Source: an uncultured Roseburia sp. (GTDB taxonomy: Bacteria > Bacillota > Clostridia > Lachnospirales > Lachnospiraceae). Taken from it: 64,000 bases of DNA. The notes under the pieces are model-generated. The model did not search any database, was not told the origin of the DNA, and saw only the letters and a list, made by a program, of their open reading frames with translations. Location of the stretch: contig CANRYS010000016.1 in NCBI GenBank assembly GCA_947644305.1, positions 1 to 64,000 on the forward strand, in the 5' to 3' direction. The position numbers were made by a program, and so were the translations under genes. Position 1 is the stretch's first letter. Each line of letters begins with the position of its first letter. Positions 52,542 through 61,545 of this stretch are shown piece after piece.

Positions 52542-53783
52542 TCAATGCCTATTGGCAAGTTCTTTCACTACATCATCCCAATTCAAACCACATTCGGCCA
52601 TCAGTACCATCATGTGGTACAAAAAATCGGCTATTTCATATTTTAATTCCTCTGCATCCGGGTTTTTGGCGGCAATCACGATCTCTGTCGCCTCTTCTCC
52701 ACACTTTTTCAGTATTTTATCAATTCCCTTATCAAAAAGATAATTTGTATAAGAACCTTCTTTCGGGTGTGCTTTTCGTTCTTCGATGGTAGCAAACACC
52801 TCATTTAATATCGTAAGCGGATTGGTATTATTATATTCCTTTTTTGCCAGTTCATTAAAGAAACAGCTTCTCGCTCCTGTGTGGCAGGCTGCCCCAACCT
52901 GATGGACCTTGGCTAAAACCGTATCATGGTCACAATCCAGACGCAGTTCTTTCACATACTGATAATGTCCTGAAGTCTCTCCCTTACACCACAACTCCTG
53001 CCTGCTCCTGCTAAAATACGTCATTTTCCCAGTAGCGCAGGTCGCCTCATAGGACTGCTGGTTCATGTAGGCAAGCTGAAGCACTTCCCCCGTCTTATAG
53101 TCCTGGGTAATGCAGGGGATCAGCCCCTTTTCATCCGTCTTAAACTCAGAAAAGTCCATGGCAGATTCAAAGGTATTCATTTCAATTCCCGCCTGCTTCA
53201 TGTTCATCTTTATCTTGAAAATTTCTTTGTCCAGAAAATAATTGGTAGATACCCCGCACACATTCGGAAGACGAAGGAGACTCTCCAAATCATTTCTCAG
53301 CAAACTATCTCGGATGATAATTTGCTTGCCGGCATTGCTACACTTGCGTTCCAGCCCAGCGTCCATATCCACATGCTTGATGAGCAATGTATCCACAGGG
53401 AAAGGAACCTTATCAAAGTCGATATCCCCGTCTATTTCTACGATAATCTTGTCAGCACCAAATCGTCCTGTAACTTCTTTCAACACTGCCATATCTGGGC
53501 AGATCTCATACTTTACCACCACCTGCTCGGCGCCGGTATAAAATGCCTTTTTGGCGTCTTCAAAACGTCCTACATACATCCCTGTGATAAATGGTATGTC
53601 GATCTTCGCCGCAATCAGCTTCAAGGTCGCCAAAAATTCTTCCCGCTCTTTCTCCATCTTAGAATAGTTATAAATAAATAGAGCGTCTGCCCCAGCAAAG
53701 CAATACTGCTCCGCCTGCATAATGATATTTGCTGGTAGTTCATTTTCTCCGTTTATATATGGAATTATCTTTTTATAAGCCAA
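52542..53783 (-). CDS. hisIE: HisI-HisE bifunctional enzyme with N-terminal HisA/HisF-like domain
   Basis: A 413-residue fusion. Residues about 205-310 are phosphoribosyl-AMP cyclohydrolase (HisI): [40 protein letters not shown] and the zinc motif [22 protein letters not shown]. Residues about 318-413 are phosphoribosyl-ATP pyrophosphohydrolase (HisE): [19 protein letters not shown] and [18 protein letters not shown]. Residues 1-200 look like a diverged TIM barrel related to HisA/HisF ([37 protein letters not shown]), but the ProFAR-binding motifs are not obvious, so it may be structural. Together HisE and HisI carry out steps 2 and 3 of histidine synthesis. The gene is 14 bp after hisB. Confidence 0.88.
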   Translation of the reverse strand: MAYKKIIPYINGENELPANIIMQAEQYCFAGADALFIYNYSKMEKEREEFLATLKLIAAKIDIPFITGMYVGRFEDAKKAFYTGAEQVVVKYEICPDMAVLKEVTGRFGADKIIVEIDGDIDFDKVPFPVDTLLIKHVDMDAGLERKCSNAGKQIIIRDSLLRNDLESLLRLPNVCGVSTNYFLDKEIFKIKMNMKQAGIEMNTFESAMDFSEFKTDEKGLIPCITQDYKTGEVLQLAYMNQQSYEATCATGKMTYFSRSRQELWCKGETSGHYQYVKELRLDCDHDTVLAKVHQVGAACHTGARSCFFNELAKKEYNNTNPLTILNEVFATIEERKAHPKEGSYTNYLFDKGIDKILKKCGEEATEIVIAAKNPDAEELKYEIADFLYHMMVLMAECGLNWDDVVKELANRH

Positions 53784-53797
53784 AATGTATTTCCTCC

Positions 53798-54385
53798 CTA
53801 TAAGGTGCCTTTTGTGGAAAGGACTCCCTCAATTCTTTCATCCTTTTTTACTGCCAGATCCATCGCCTTGGCAACTGCTTTAAACATTGCCTCCACAATA
53901 TGATGTGTATTGATTCCGGCGAGCTGGCGAATATGAAGATTCATCCCCAGTCCCGATGCAAATCCCATAAAGAATTCCCGCACAGTCTCTGTCTCCATAG
54001 TACCTAACTTTCCTGCCGGAAGTTCTGCTTCAAATGCGAAATATGTACGTCCAGATATATCCAGTGCTGCGAGAACCAACGCGTCATCCATCGGAAGAAT
54101 AAAATTGCCAAAACGGCTGATTCCTTCTTTGTCGCCCAGCGCTTTGGCAAAAGTCTGCCCCAGCACGATACCGGTGTCTTCGACAGTGTGGTGCGCATCC
54201 ACATGCACATCTCCTTTTACCTGGATCTCCAGATCAAAAAAACCATGCTTCGCAAATCCCTCCAGCATATGGTCAAAAAAACCGATTCCTGTGTCAATAT
54301 TAAATTTTCCTGTGCCATCCAGGTTTAACTGTACGCTGATGTCTGTCTCCTTCGTACAGCGCCTGCACTCTGCCATCCGTTCCAC
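53798..54385 (-). CDS. hisB: Imidazoleglycerol-phosphate dehydratase
   Basis: A 195-residue HisB (dehydratase only, without the phosphatase of enterobacteria). The duplicated metal-binding motifs are [31 protein letters not shown], and [20 protein letters not shown]. It makes imidazole-acetol phosphate in histidine synthesis. The start is a GTG at 54385 with GGGAGG six bases upstream; the ATG three codons later would be spaced too far. A good promoter with a palindrome just downstream precedes it (54405-54464). Other his genes, apart from hisIE, are not nearby. Confidence 0.95.
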   Translation of the reverse strand: MERMAECRRCTKETDISVQLNLDGTGKFNIDTGIGFFDHMLEGFAKHGFFDLEIQVKGDVHVDAHHTVEDTGIVLGQTFAKALGDKEGISRFGNFILPMDDALVLAALDISGRTYFAFEAELPAGKLGTMETETVREFFMGFASGLGMNLHIRQLAGINTHHIVEAMFKAVAKAMDLAVKKDERIEGVLSTKGTL

Positions 54386-54404
54386 GTATTTCCTCCCGTC
54401 GAAA

Positions 54405-54464
54405 TGGTATAGTATACCACCATCTATATCTATTTATTCTACCATGGTCTTACAAAAAATGCAA
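54405..54464 (-). promoter_or_regulatory. hisB promoter with downstream palindrome
   Basis: On the minus strand TTGCAT (54464-54459), a 17-bp spacer and TAGAAT (54441-54436) form a promoter. The palindrome TGGTATA-C-TATACCA (54419-54405) lies about 10-25 bases past the likely start of transcription and may be an operator or an early RNA hairpin. Confidence 0.65.
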
Positions 54465-54467
54465 GTT

Positions 54468-55169
54468 TTATTCCTGTTTTTCTTTCCAGCGCTGGTAGAG
54501 ATCCGGCCGGAATTGTCTAGTTCGTTCCAGTGATTTTTCCCGCCTCCATGTCTCTATCTTTTCATGGTGACCGGACAACAATACCTCCGGCACCTTTCTC
54601 CCTAAAATCTCCGCTGGTCTCGTGTATTGGGGATACTCCAGCAGACCGTCAGAAAAACTCTCCGTATCCGCAGAATCCCCATTTCCCAGAACTCCTGGCA
54701 CCAGACGGGAGATGGCATCCATCATCACCATCGCCGGCAGCTCGCCCCCGGTGAGAACATAATCTCCCAACGAAATTGGATCCGTCACGATCTCTTCTAA
54801 AACTCTCTCATCGATGCCCTCATAGTGACCGCACAAGAACACCAGCTCCTCTTCCCTGGAAAGCTCCTGCGCGACAGACTGATCAAACACCTTTCCCTGC
54901 GGCGTCAGGTAGATCACCCGTTTTGGCTTTCTGCCGATATTGTCACATATCGCCTGATAACAGCGGTACACCGGCTCTGCCTGCATCACCATGCCGGCGC
55001 CGCCGCCATATGGGTAGTCGTCCACTTTGCTATGCTTATCCAGCGTATAGTCCCGTATATTAAATGTCTCCCAGCAGATCAGCCCCTTTTCTCCCCCTCT
55101 GCCAAGGATACTGGCATCCATGATCCCTGGAAACATCTCCGGAAATAATGTCATAATATAATAATTCAT
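54468..55169 (-). CDS. trmD: tRNA (guanine-37-N1) methyltransferase TrmD
   Basis: A 233-residue SPOUT-class methyltransferase that modifies G37 next to the anticodon and prevents +1 frameshifting. YPYGGGAGMVMQAEPVY, VIYLTPQGKVFDQ, LCGHYEGIDERV and SLGDYVLTGGELPAMVMMDAI form the trefoil-knot active site. GGAGG stands five bases before the ATG at 55169 (MNYYIMTLFPEMF), chosen over the longer frame. It is the last gene of the ylxM-to-trmD operon, and the hisB promoter begins inside its final codons. Confidence 0.95.
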   Translation of the reverse strand: MNYYIMTLFPEMFPGIMDASILGRGGEKGLICWETFNIRDYTLDKHSKVDDYPYGGGAGMVMQAEPVYRCYQAICDNIGRKPKRVIYLTPQGKVFDQSVAQELSREEELVFLCGHYEGIDERVLEEIVTDPISLGDYVLTGGELPAMVMMDAISRLVPGVLGNGDSADTESFSDGLLEYPQYTRPAEILGRKVPEVLLSGHHEKIETWRREKSLERTRQFRPDLYQRWKEKQE

Positions 55170-55213
55170 CCGTCCCTCCACCACCGGAACCACTCCGGCT
55201 TTTACACACTTTT

Positions 55214-55726
55214 CTATAAATCCAGCAGGCCTGGCATCACATGTGCCACCACCTGTTTATTCTCTGTGTCCACTTTTTTTATACACTCCGGGATAGAGGG
55301 AAATAACAATTCCCTTCCTTCCTGGGATGTGATCACAAACACTTGATTGGCACCCGTATCCATCACATCCTTAACGATTCCTAGCAGCGTGCCGTCTTCC
55401 TCCACTACCTCTGCCCCAATGATATCGCAGATAAAATATTCTCCCTCTTCCAGAGGCACTGCATTTTCTCTGGTCACCATGATATCGCATTTGCGGAACT
55501 GCTCCACCTGGTTGATATCGTTGTATTCCTTAAACTTCAAAATCACCAGGTTCTTAAAATATTTTACCTTTTCCACATGCAGAGGAATCTGCTCCTTTTT
55601 CGTGACAAGGATCACCTCTTTGCAGTGGTCAAAGCGTTTTGGATCATCCGTGGTGGGAAATACCTTTACCTCTCCGCGGATACCATGTGTTGTTGTGATT
55701 ACGCCAATTCTAAGTAAATCTTCCAT
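55214..55726 (-). CDS. rimM: 16S rRNA processing protein RimM
   Basis: A 170-residue 30S maturation factor that binds ribosomal protein S19. The N-terminal RimM domain (LLRIGVITTTHGIRGEVKVFPTTDDP) and the C-terminal PRC-barrel domain (GEYFICDIIGAEVVEEDGTLLGIVKDVMDTGANQVFVI; LLFPSIPECIKKVD) are complete. GAGG precedes the ATG at 55726 (MEDLLRIGV). Order khpA-rimM-trmD is standard in Firmicutes. Confidence 0.95.
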   Translation of the reverse strand: MEDLLRIGVITTTHGIRGEVKVFPTTDDPKRFDHCKEVILVTKKEQIPLHVEKVKYFKNLVILKFKEYNDINQVEQFRKCDIMVTRENAVPLEEGEYFICDIIGAEVVEEDGTLLGIVKDVMDTGANQVFVITSQEGRELLFPSIPECIKKVDTENKQVVAHVMPGLLDL

Positions 55727-55791
55727 CTCTTCCTCTTTTCTAAACATAACAGTGCCTGTGGCAGCACATACTGCAGCACAGGCACAAATGT

Positions 55792-56019
55792 TTATTGAAT
55801 TTCGACCATTATTTTCTTGTCGCTCTTCGATGCGGAAGCACGCACCACGGTGCGAATCGCTTTCGCGGTCTTTCCCTGTTTGCCGATCACTTTTCCCATA
55901 TCATCAGGAGCAACCTTCAAACTCAGGACAATTTCTTTTTCGTTTTCTGTCTCAGTCACGACAACTTCGTCAGGTTTGTCCACTAAAGCACTAGCAATTA
56001 CTTCAACTAATTCTTTCAT
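55792..56019 (-). CDS. khpA: KH-domain RNA-binding protein KhpA
   Basis: A 75-residue protein made almost entirely of one type II KH domain: LVEVIASALVDKPDEVVV, then the RNA-binding GKVIGKQGKTAKAIRTVVRA loop and DKKIMVEIQ. KhpA works with KhpB (Jag) in small-RNA binding and division control in related bacteria. AAGGAGG lies eight bases before the ATG at 56019. It sits between rpsP and rimM, as in Bacillus (ylqC). Confidence 0.93.
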   Translation of the reverse strand: MKELVEVIASALVDKPDEVVVTETENEKEIVLSLKVAPDDMGKVIGKQGKTAKAIRTVVRASASKSDKKIMVEIQ

Positions 56020-56048
56020 ACTGCCAACCTCCTTAGATTCAGGACGCA

Positions 56049-56294
56049 TTATTTTGCAATACCTGCCTGTTTAAACAAACGAGCCACTACATCCGTAGGT
56101 TTTGCACCGTTTGCAATCCATTTTTTAGCTGCCTCTTCGTCAATCTTAACAGCCGCAGGTTCCTGATTTGGGTCATAAGTACCAATCTCGTCGATATTTC
56201 TGCCATCTCTAGGAGATCTCTCGTCAGCTACAACAATTCTATAAAATGGTGCTTTTTTCTGCCCTAATCTCTTCAGTCTGATCTTTACTGCCAC
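56049..56294 (-). CDS. rpsP: 30S ribosomal protein S16
   Basis: An 81-residue S16. [31 protein letters not shown] and the following IDEIGTYDP are nearly invariant. The start is a GTG at 56294 with AAAGGAGGTG six bases upstream; an ATG ten codons earlier lacks a ribosome site and would add an atypical extension. It follows ffh by 63 bp in the conserved operon. Confidence 0.95.
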   Translation of the reverse strand: MAVKIRLKRLGQKKAPFYRIVVADERSPRDGRNIDEIGTYDPNQEPAAVKIDEEAAKKWIANGAKPTDVVARLFKQAGIAK

Positions 56295-56357
56295 GTCTTT
56301 CACCTCCTTTGATTCTCTCTTCATCTATTCAAAAAGTAAATACTTATTGAATCATCA

Positions 56358-57707
56358 CTAAAATCCACCAAATGGAAATTTGAATTTCCCTCCGCGCTTC
56401 ATCTTTTTGCCAGACATCATTCCTGACATCTGCTTCATCATTTTCCGGCTCTGCTCAAACTGCTTGATCAGCCGGTTTACTTCACTGATATCCACACCAG
56501 CCCCTGCCGCAATCCTGCGCTTGCGGGACGGATTGATAATCGAAGGTTTCGTTCTCTCCTCTAAGGTCATAGAGTAGATGATCGCCTCTGTTCCCTTGAG
56601 TGCATCGTCATCGATCTCCAGATCAGAGGGAAGTCCCATGCCCGGAAGCATACTAAGAATACTAGAAAGTCCTCCCATTTTCTTCATCTGCTGCATCTGA
56701 TCCAGAAAATCATTAAAATCAAATTCATTGTTTTTAAACTTCTTGGAGAACTCAGCTGCCTTGTCCTGATCGATCTGGGCCTCTGCCTTTTCGATGAGTG
56801 TCATGACATCTCCCATACCAAGAATACGGGATGCCATGCGGTCGGGATAAAACTGCTCAAGATCCGAAAGCTTTTCGCCCATACCGACATAATAGATCGG
56901 TTTTCCGGTGATAGCACGAATCGAAAGCGCCGCACCACCCCTGGTATCACTGTCAAGCTTCGTCAGAATCACACCGTCAATATCCAAAGCTTCGTCAAAG
57001 GTGGAAGCCACATTCACTGCATCCTGTCCAGTCATGGAATCCACAGTCAGAATCGTCTGATGCACATCTACTTCTGCTTTTATATTTTTCAACTCCTGCA
57101 TCAACTCTTCATCGATATGAAGACGCCCTGCAGTATCGAGAAATACCATATTATTTTTGTTGGTCTTCGCATGCTCCATGGCTGCTTTCGCAATGTCCAC
57201 TGGATTATGGCTGGTCCCCATGGAAAACACCGGAACCCCCACTTTTTCTCCATTGGTCTGCAGTTGTTCGATCGCCGCAGGGCGGTATATATCACATACC
57301 ACAAGCAGAGGACGCCTGCCTTTTTCCTTGAACTTTGCCGCCAGCTTCGCCACGGTGGTGGTCTTACCAGCACCTTGGAGACCGCACATCATAACCACTG
57401 TGATCTCATCTCCAGGCAGAAGGGAGATCTCCGTTGTAGTCTCTCCCATCATCTTAACCAGTTCTTCATTTACATATTTGATCACCGTCTGTCCCGGGGT
57501 CAGGCTGTTTAGTACATCCTCTCCTGTCGCTCTCTCCTGAACGGATTTTACAAAGTTTTTTACCACTTTAAAATTTACATCCGCTTCCAGAAGTGCCATC
57601 TTAACTTCCTTTAGAGCAGTTTTCACATCCGCTTCTGTCAGTCTGCCTTTGCTCCGGAGTCCCTTAAAAACATTTTGAAGTTTTTCACTCAAGCTATCAA
57701 ATGCCAC
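56358..57707 (-). CDS. ffh: Signal recognition particle protein Ffh
   Basis: A 449-residue SRP54 GTPase. Domain N (about 1-85), domain G with GLQGAGKTTTVAKLA, VVCDIYRPAAIEQL, DTAGRLHID and TKLDSDTRGGAALS, and a methionine-rich M domain that binds 4.5S RNA and signal sequences (QQMKKMGGLSSILSMLPGMG; SRKMMKQMSGMMSGKKMKRGG). It targets membrane and secreted proteins co-translationally. The start is a GTG at 57707 with AGGAGGTG upstream. It lies 11 bp after ylxM. Confidence 0.96.
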   Translation of the reverse strand: MAFDSLSEKLQNVFKGLRSKGRLTEADVKTALKEVKMALLEADVNFKVVKNFVKSVQERATGEDVLNSLTPGQTVIKYVNEELVKMMGETTTEISLLPGDEITVVMMCGLQGAGKTTTVAKLAAKFKEKGRRPLLVVCDIYRPAAIEQLQTNGEKVGVPVFSMGTSHNPVDIAKAAMEHAKTNKNNMVFLDTAGRLHIDEELMQELKNIKAEVDVHQTILTVDSMTGQDAVNVASTFDEALDIDGVILTKLDSDTRGGAALSIRAITGKPIYYVGMGEKLSDLEQFYPDRMASRILGMGDVMTLIEKAEAQIDQDKAAEFSKKFKNNEFDFNDFLDQMQQMKKMGGLSSILSMLPGMGLPSDLEIDDDALKGTEAIIYSMTLEERTKPSIINPSRKRRIAAGAGVDISEVNRLIKQFEQSRKMMKQMSGMMSGKKMKRGGKFKFPFGGF

Positions 57708-57718
57708 GATGCCACCTC

Positions 57719-58078
57719 CTATAGGATTTCATAGATCTCACGAGCCAGTGCAAGTAGCTCTTCCTTTTCTGTCTCCTGGTCTGTCTTAACCAGTTCTTCG
57801 ATCTTCCCCAACCGTTCTTTTGCCATCTGGAATCTCTGAAAAAGCTGTAATTTTTCTTCATACTCTTCCAGCTTCCTACTTCCCCGCTTTACGATATCGT
57901 AAACTCCCTGTCTGGTGATATCATATTTTTGTGCAATCTCGCTGAGAGAAAGGTCATTCAATATATATTGTTCAAAAATCTCACGATGTCTGTCCTTTAA
58001 CAACGGCCCATAGAAATCATACAAATACGATAATCTGACAATCTCTTTTATATCCGTCAGAGAACTCTTCTGTGTCAT
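57719..58078 (-). CDS. ylxM: YlxM/p13-like helix-turn-helix protein
   Basis: A 119-residue protein with a sigma-70 region-4-like HTH: LKDRHREIFEQYILNDLSLSEIAQKYDITRQGVYDIVKRGSRKLEEYEEKL. YlxM is regularly encoded directly before ffh and modulates SRP GTPase activity in studied streptococci, so a link to SRP is established for the family. The C-terminus is a coiled coil (about 70-119). The ATG at 58078 has GGGGG upstream; the frame is open seven codons more. It heads the operon under a near-consensus promoter at 58153-58125. Confidence 0.88.
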   Translation of the reverse strand: MTQKSSLTDIKEIVRLSYLYDFYGPLLKDRHREIFEQYILNDLSLSEIAQKYDITRQGVYDIVKRGSRKLEEYEEKLQLFQRFQMAKERLGKIEELVKTDQETEKEELLALAREIYEIL

Positions 58079-58103
58079 CTGTACAACCCCCACTTCCATA
58101 GCC

Positions 58104-58153
58104 GTAAAGCAAATTACTTTACAGAGTATAGCCTATTTTTTAGAAATTGTCAA
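58104..58153 (-). promoter_or_regulatory. Near-consensus promoter of the ylxM-ffh-rpsP-trmD operon
   Basis: On the minus strand TTGACA (58153-58148), a 17-bp spacer and TATACT (58130-58125). The palindrome GTAAAG-CAAATTA-CTTTAC (58104-58122) follows immediately, overlapping the expected transcription start. Confidence 0.85.
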
Positions 58154-58304
58154 GAGGAAATGAAATTTATCGCAATATGTTCCTTATTTTCCCCAACAAC
58201 GCAGAAAAGCCGCCTCACGAAATACTCTGTAAGACGACCCCCCTGAACCGAGCAGTGTGAATGTAACTCATCCATTCACCCTTCCTTTCGTAGTTTTTCC
58301 GGAT

Positions 58305-58532
58305 TCAGCACTTATAGTCTGTTTCTGAACTCATAACGAAAAAGATTTCTCTTGCATTTCTATCATACTGATTCAGACCGCCCATCCTCGCAAGGACTTC
58401 ACTGGGAACTGCGTTTCCGTGATTCTCCTTTGCTGTCCGCTTTGCCCTTGCCGATTCAAGCGCCTGCTGGAAATCTCTTCCGCCCTCCTGTGGCTCATTT
58501 CCATCATACCGAATCTTCGACGTATGCTTCAC
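58305..58532 (-). CDS. Small hypothetical cytoplasmic protein
   Basis: A 75-residue protein if started at the GTG 58532. The C-terminal half (AVPSEVLARMGGLNQYDRNAREIFFVMSSETDYKC) looks conserved in style; the N-terminal half is basic and glutamine-rich. The frame stays open upstream through HPVKHTS back to an AAGGAGGAG sequence near 58595-58587, but no ATG, GTG or TTG falls at a proper distance from it, so either the GTG with a poor ribosome site or an unusual AUC/AUU start is used. No domain is recognised and it stands alone. Confidence 0.45.
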   Translation of the reverse strand: MKHTSKIRYDGNEPQEGGRDFQQALESARAKRTAKENHGNAVPSEVLARMGGLNQYDRNAREIFFVMSSETDYKC

Positions 58533-58700
58533 CGGATGAATCTCTTGAATTCTGTAGATTTTTTGAATTGTGTTTGCTTTGATCTCCTCCTTGAGCTTAT
58601 TTCTGCAAATACATGATAGAAAAATCTTTTCTTATAATACATATCGGCAAAAGTATGCAAAAAATTAACACCGCAGGGTTGTCCATAGGGTATTTATTTT

Positions 58701-59906
58701 CTAAAAGCTTTTATTTTTCAGAGGTTCCAAAAGCTGCTCTAGCGTGCCATGACTGTTCAAGGCGTCACAAAGCTGATTGTACTGCTCCTGACGGAGACTG
58801 CGCTTTGCTCCATTCTGGAAACTGCTAGAACCGTCAGGTATTTTCTTTTTCACTGCCCGGATCAAAAGGTTTTTGGGCGTATGTTCCATATCAATAAATT
58901 CCAGGATCTGAACCTCATATCCCATCTGCTCCAGCAGTTCCGCCCGCAAAGCATCCGTCAATAATGCCGCAAAACGCTCCTTGAGTATCCCATACCGCAA
59001 CACAGGCGCCAGCAATTCATTCCGAATCTGTCCATTCAGCTCGTGCTGACAGCAGGGAACAGACAGAATGACCTGTGCGCCCCAGCGCACCGCCTTATCC
59101 ATAGCAAAATCTGTCGCTGTGTCACAGGCATGAAGAGTAATCACTAAATCCACCTGATCAACCCCCTCATAGGAACCAATATCTCCCTGAGAAAAATGCA
59201 GCCCCTCATATCCATATTTTTCTGCCAAGGCATTGCAGCGAGCGATCACATCCTGCTTCAAATCCAGTCCGGTCATCTCCACCTCTATCCCCTGCATGAT
59301 CTTCAGATAATAGTAGACCGCAAAGGTGAGGTAGGATTTTCCACACCCAAAATCAATGATCTTCAGCGGCTTTCCTGAGGAATGCCCCTGTCTGAGTTCT
59401 GGAAGCACATCCCGTATAAACTCCAGAAATCGGTTGATCTGCTTGTATTTTTTATATTTCTTATCGACGACTCTGCCATCTGCGGTCTGTACCCCCAGAT
59501 CCACGAGAAAAGGAATTGCTTTTCCTGCCTCCAGAATATACTGCTTTTTGCGGTTATGGGAAAGCTCGATCTTCTTAATCATCTGCTGACGCTGCTCTTT
59601 GATCGAAGACTTGCCTTTTTTACTCACAAGAACAGAAAAACTTTTGTCCTGGCATTGAAGATCCAACTGTTTATAATCTCCTGCTAGATAAGCACAAATC
59701 TGTTCTACAGCAGTCTCTTTATCCATATTCTTGTGAAATACCTGCTGCCCACGGTATTCCTCCCGCTGAAACATCAAATGATCCCTCTCCAAAAACGGGC
59801 GGAATACGATTTTTCTGGAAAGCTGTTTTTTTCTCCCATTGCTGACGGCTGCACGGAGCATATCTTCATTCAAGTGATCCATTAACAGTTGTCTTAGCTT
59901 TTGCAT
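58701..59906 (-). CDS. Class I SAM-dependent methyltransferase (Methyltransf_32-like)
   Basis: A 401-residue protein. An N-terminal domain of about 170 residues (FRPFLERDHLMFQREEYRGQQVFHKN, KKIELSHNRKKQYILE) precedes a Rossmann methyltransferase with motif I IIDFGCGKSYLTFAVYYYL, acidic loop MTGLDLKQDV, and VDLVITLHACDTATDFAMDKAV with SVPCCQHELN. This layout is found in many Firmicutes and resembles the GSTCD-type group acting on RNA or small molecules; the substrate is unknown. AAAGGAG lies before the ATG at 59906, preferred over a frame 15 codons longer. Confidence 0.8.
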   Translation of the reverse strand: MQKLRQLLMDHLNEDMLRAAVSNGRKKQLSRKIVFRPFLERDHLMFQREEYRGQQVFHKNMDKETAVEQICAYLAGDYKQLDLQCQDKSFSVLVSKKGKSSIKEQRQQMIKKIELSHNRKKQYILEAGKAIPFLVDLGVQTADGRVVDKKYKKYKQINRFLEFIRDVLPELRQGHSSGKPLKIIDFGCGKSYLTFAVYYYLKIMQGIEVEMTGLDLKQDVIARCNALAEKYGYEGLHFSQGDIGSYEGVDQVDLVITLHACDTATDFAMDKAVRWGAQVILSVPCCQHELNGQIRNELLAPVLRYGILKERFAALLTDALRAELLEQMGYEVQILEFIDMEHTPKNLLIRAVKKKIPDGSSSFQNGAKRSLRQEQYNQLCDALNSHGTLEQLLEPLKNKSF

Positions 59907-60013
59907 CTGGCAAAAACTCCTTTCTTTCGTCTTTATGATTTTACAAATCATCCAAACTGCTCAGTTATTGCTGGGCACGATCCGTTCTCTCTGTTTATAG
60001 CTAATATTAAGAA

Positions 60014-60049
60014 AGACAGCGCAAAAACATTTATGCCTTCACGCTGTCT
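60014..60049 (-). terminator. Intrinsic terminator of the decarboxylase operon
   Basis: On the minus strand AGACAGCG (60049-60042) pairs with CGCTGTCT (60021-60014), followed by TTCTTAAT. It lies just beyond the stop of the last gene at 60071. Confidence 0.8.
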
Positions 60050-60070
60050 CTCCTGTATTCAAATCCAGGA

Positions 60071-61486
60071 TTACACTGGATACACTTTATTTTCTTTATC
60101 TGCCAGCGTCGCATCCACTTTTGTCTTCTGTGCCTCACGATACTTGAAGAACTCTGTGGCTACCTGTGGGAACAGTGCATAGGAAAGTACATCCTCATCC
60201 TGCTGCTTCCACTGGGACATCTCTTTTTCGAGATCTGCCAACTGTGGTTTGATCAGATCTGCTGGGCGGCAGGTGATTGGTTTGGTATCACCGATACATT
60301 TTTTCTGGACTTCTGGATCAAAAGGCTTCACTGTCTGGCCAAACTCACCAGAGAGAAGTTTTTTGGACTCCTTGGTCACCATCTTATATCTTTCGCCGGA
60401 AACGACATTCAGAACTGCCTGAGTACCCACGATCTGAGATGATGGTGTAACCAGCGGCGGCTCACCAAAATCTTTCCGCACACGAGGTACTTCTTCTAGC
60501 ACTTCCTGATACTTGCTTTCCTGTCCCATCTCTTTGAGCTGGGATACCAGATTGCTGAGCATGCCTCCTGGCACCTGATACATCAGTGTTTTAATATTTA
60601 CGCCAAGAACCTTCGTATTCATCAATCCACTCTGCAGCGCTTCTTCCCGCATCGGACGGAAGTACTCTGCGATCTCCGCCAGAAGATTCTGGTCAAGCCC
60701 CGTATCGTACGGAGTTCCTCTAAAGGTTTCCACCATAACTTCGGTCGCCGGCTGGCTGGTGCCCAGTGCGAAGGGAGACATCGCCGTGTCAATGATATCA
60801 CAGCCCGCCTCAACTGCCTTCATATAAGTCATAGCAGCTACACCGGATGTATAATGAGTATGAAGATCAATCGGAATATCTACGGACTCCTTCAGAGCTG
60901 TCACAAGCTCTGTTGCCTCATATGGGGTGAGAAGACCTGCCATATCTTTGATACACAGAGATTTGGCACCGAGATCCTCAATCTTCTTCGCCATATCTTT
61001 CCAATAATCCATGGTATACGCATCACCAAGGGTATAGGAAAGGGCGATCTGAGCATGTCCGTTTTCCTTATTTGCCGCTTTTACAGCTGTCTCCAGATTT
61101 CGGATATCATTGAGACAGTCAAAGATACGAATGATATCAATACCGTTTGCCAGTGATTTCTGTACAAAGTACTCCACCACATCATCTGCATAATGATTGT
61201 ATCCGAGAATATTCTGTCCACGGAACAACATCTGCAGTTTTGTATTTTTAAAACCGTTTCTCAGTTTACGAAGTCTCTCCCACGGATCTTCTTTCAAGAA
61301 ACGAAGGGAAGCATCAAAAGTAGCTCCTCCCCAGCACTCTACTGCATGATAGCCCACTTTATCCATCTTGTCGATGATCGGAAGCATCTGTTCCGTCGTC
61401 ATACGGGTGGCAATCAGGGACTGATGAGCGTCACGAAGGATTGTTTCTGTTATTTTAATCGGCTTCTTTGCTTTATTATCTGCCAT
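60071..61486 (-). CDS. oadA: OadA-type carboxyltransferase (oxaloacetate decarboxylase alpha / transcarboxylase 5S)
   Basis: A 471-residue subunit without a biotin domain of its own. The HMGL-like barrel has KITETILRDAHQSLIATRM, ECWGGATFDASLRFL, the carboxylated lysine in SLCIKDMAGLLTP and metal ligands in DLHTHYTSG. The C-terminal conserved carboxylase domain (QVPGGMLSNLVSQLKEMG; PPLVTPSSQIVGTQAV) follows. It transfers carboxyl between pyruvate/oxaloacetate and a biotin carrier. AGGAGG is best spaced for the second ATG at 61486. It ends an operon that also encodes an acyl-CoA carboxyltransferase, so it can couple oxaloacetate to acyl-CoA carboxylation or to sodium export. Confidence 0.88.
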   Translation of the reverse strand: MADNKAKKPIKITETILRDAHQSLIATRMTTEQMLPIIDKMDKVGYHAVECWGGATFDASLRFLKEDPWERLRKLRNGFKNTKLQMLFRGQNILGYNHYADDVVEYFVQKSLANGIDIIRIFDCLNDIRNLETAVKAANKENGHAQIALSYTLGDAYTMDYWKDMAKKIEDLGAKSLCIKDMAGLLTPYEATELVTALKESVDIPIDLHTHYTSGVAAMTYMKAVEAGCDIIDTAMSPFALGTSQPATEVMVETFRGTPYDTGLDQNLLAEIAEYFRPMREEALQSGLMNTKVLGVNIKTLMYQVPGGMLSNLVSQLKEMGQESKYQEVLEEVPRVRKDFGEPPLVTPSSQIVGTQAVLNVVSGERYKMVTKESKKLLSGEFGQTVKPFDPEVQKKCIGDTKPITCRPADLIKPQLADLEKEMSQWKQQDEDVLSYALFPQVATEFFKYREAQKTKVDATLADKENKVYPV

Positions 61487-61545
61487 TTTCATTTCCTCCT
61501 AAATATATTTTACGCGTTCTATGTGCGCTATGCATCATTTCGCAT

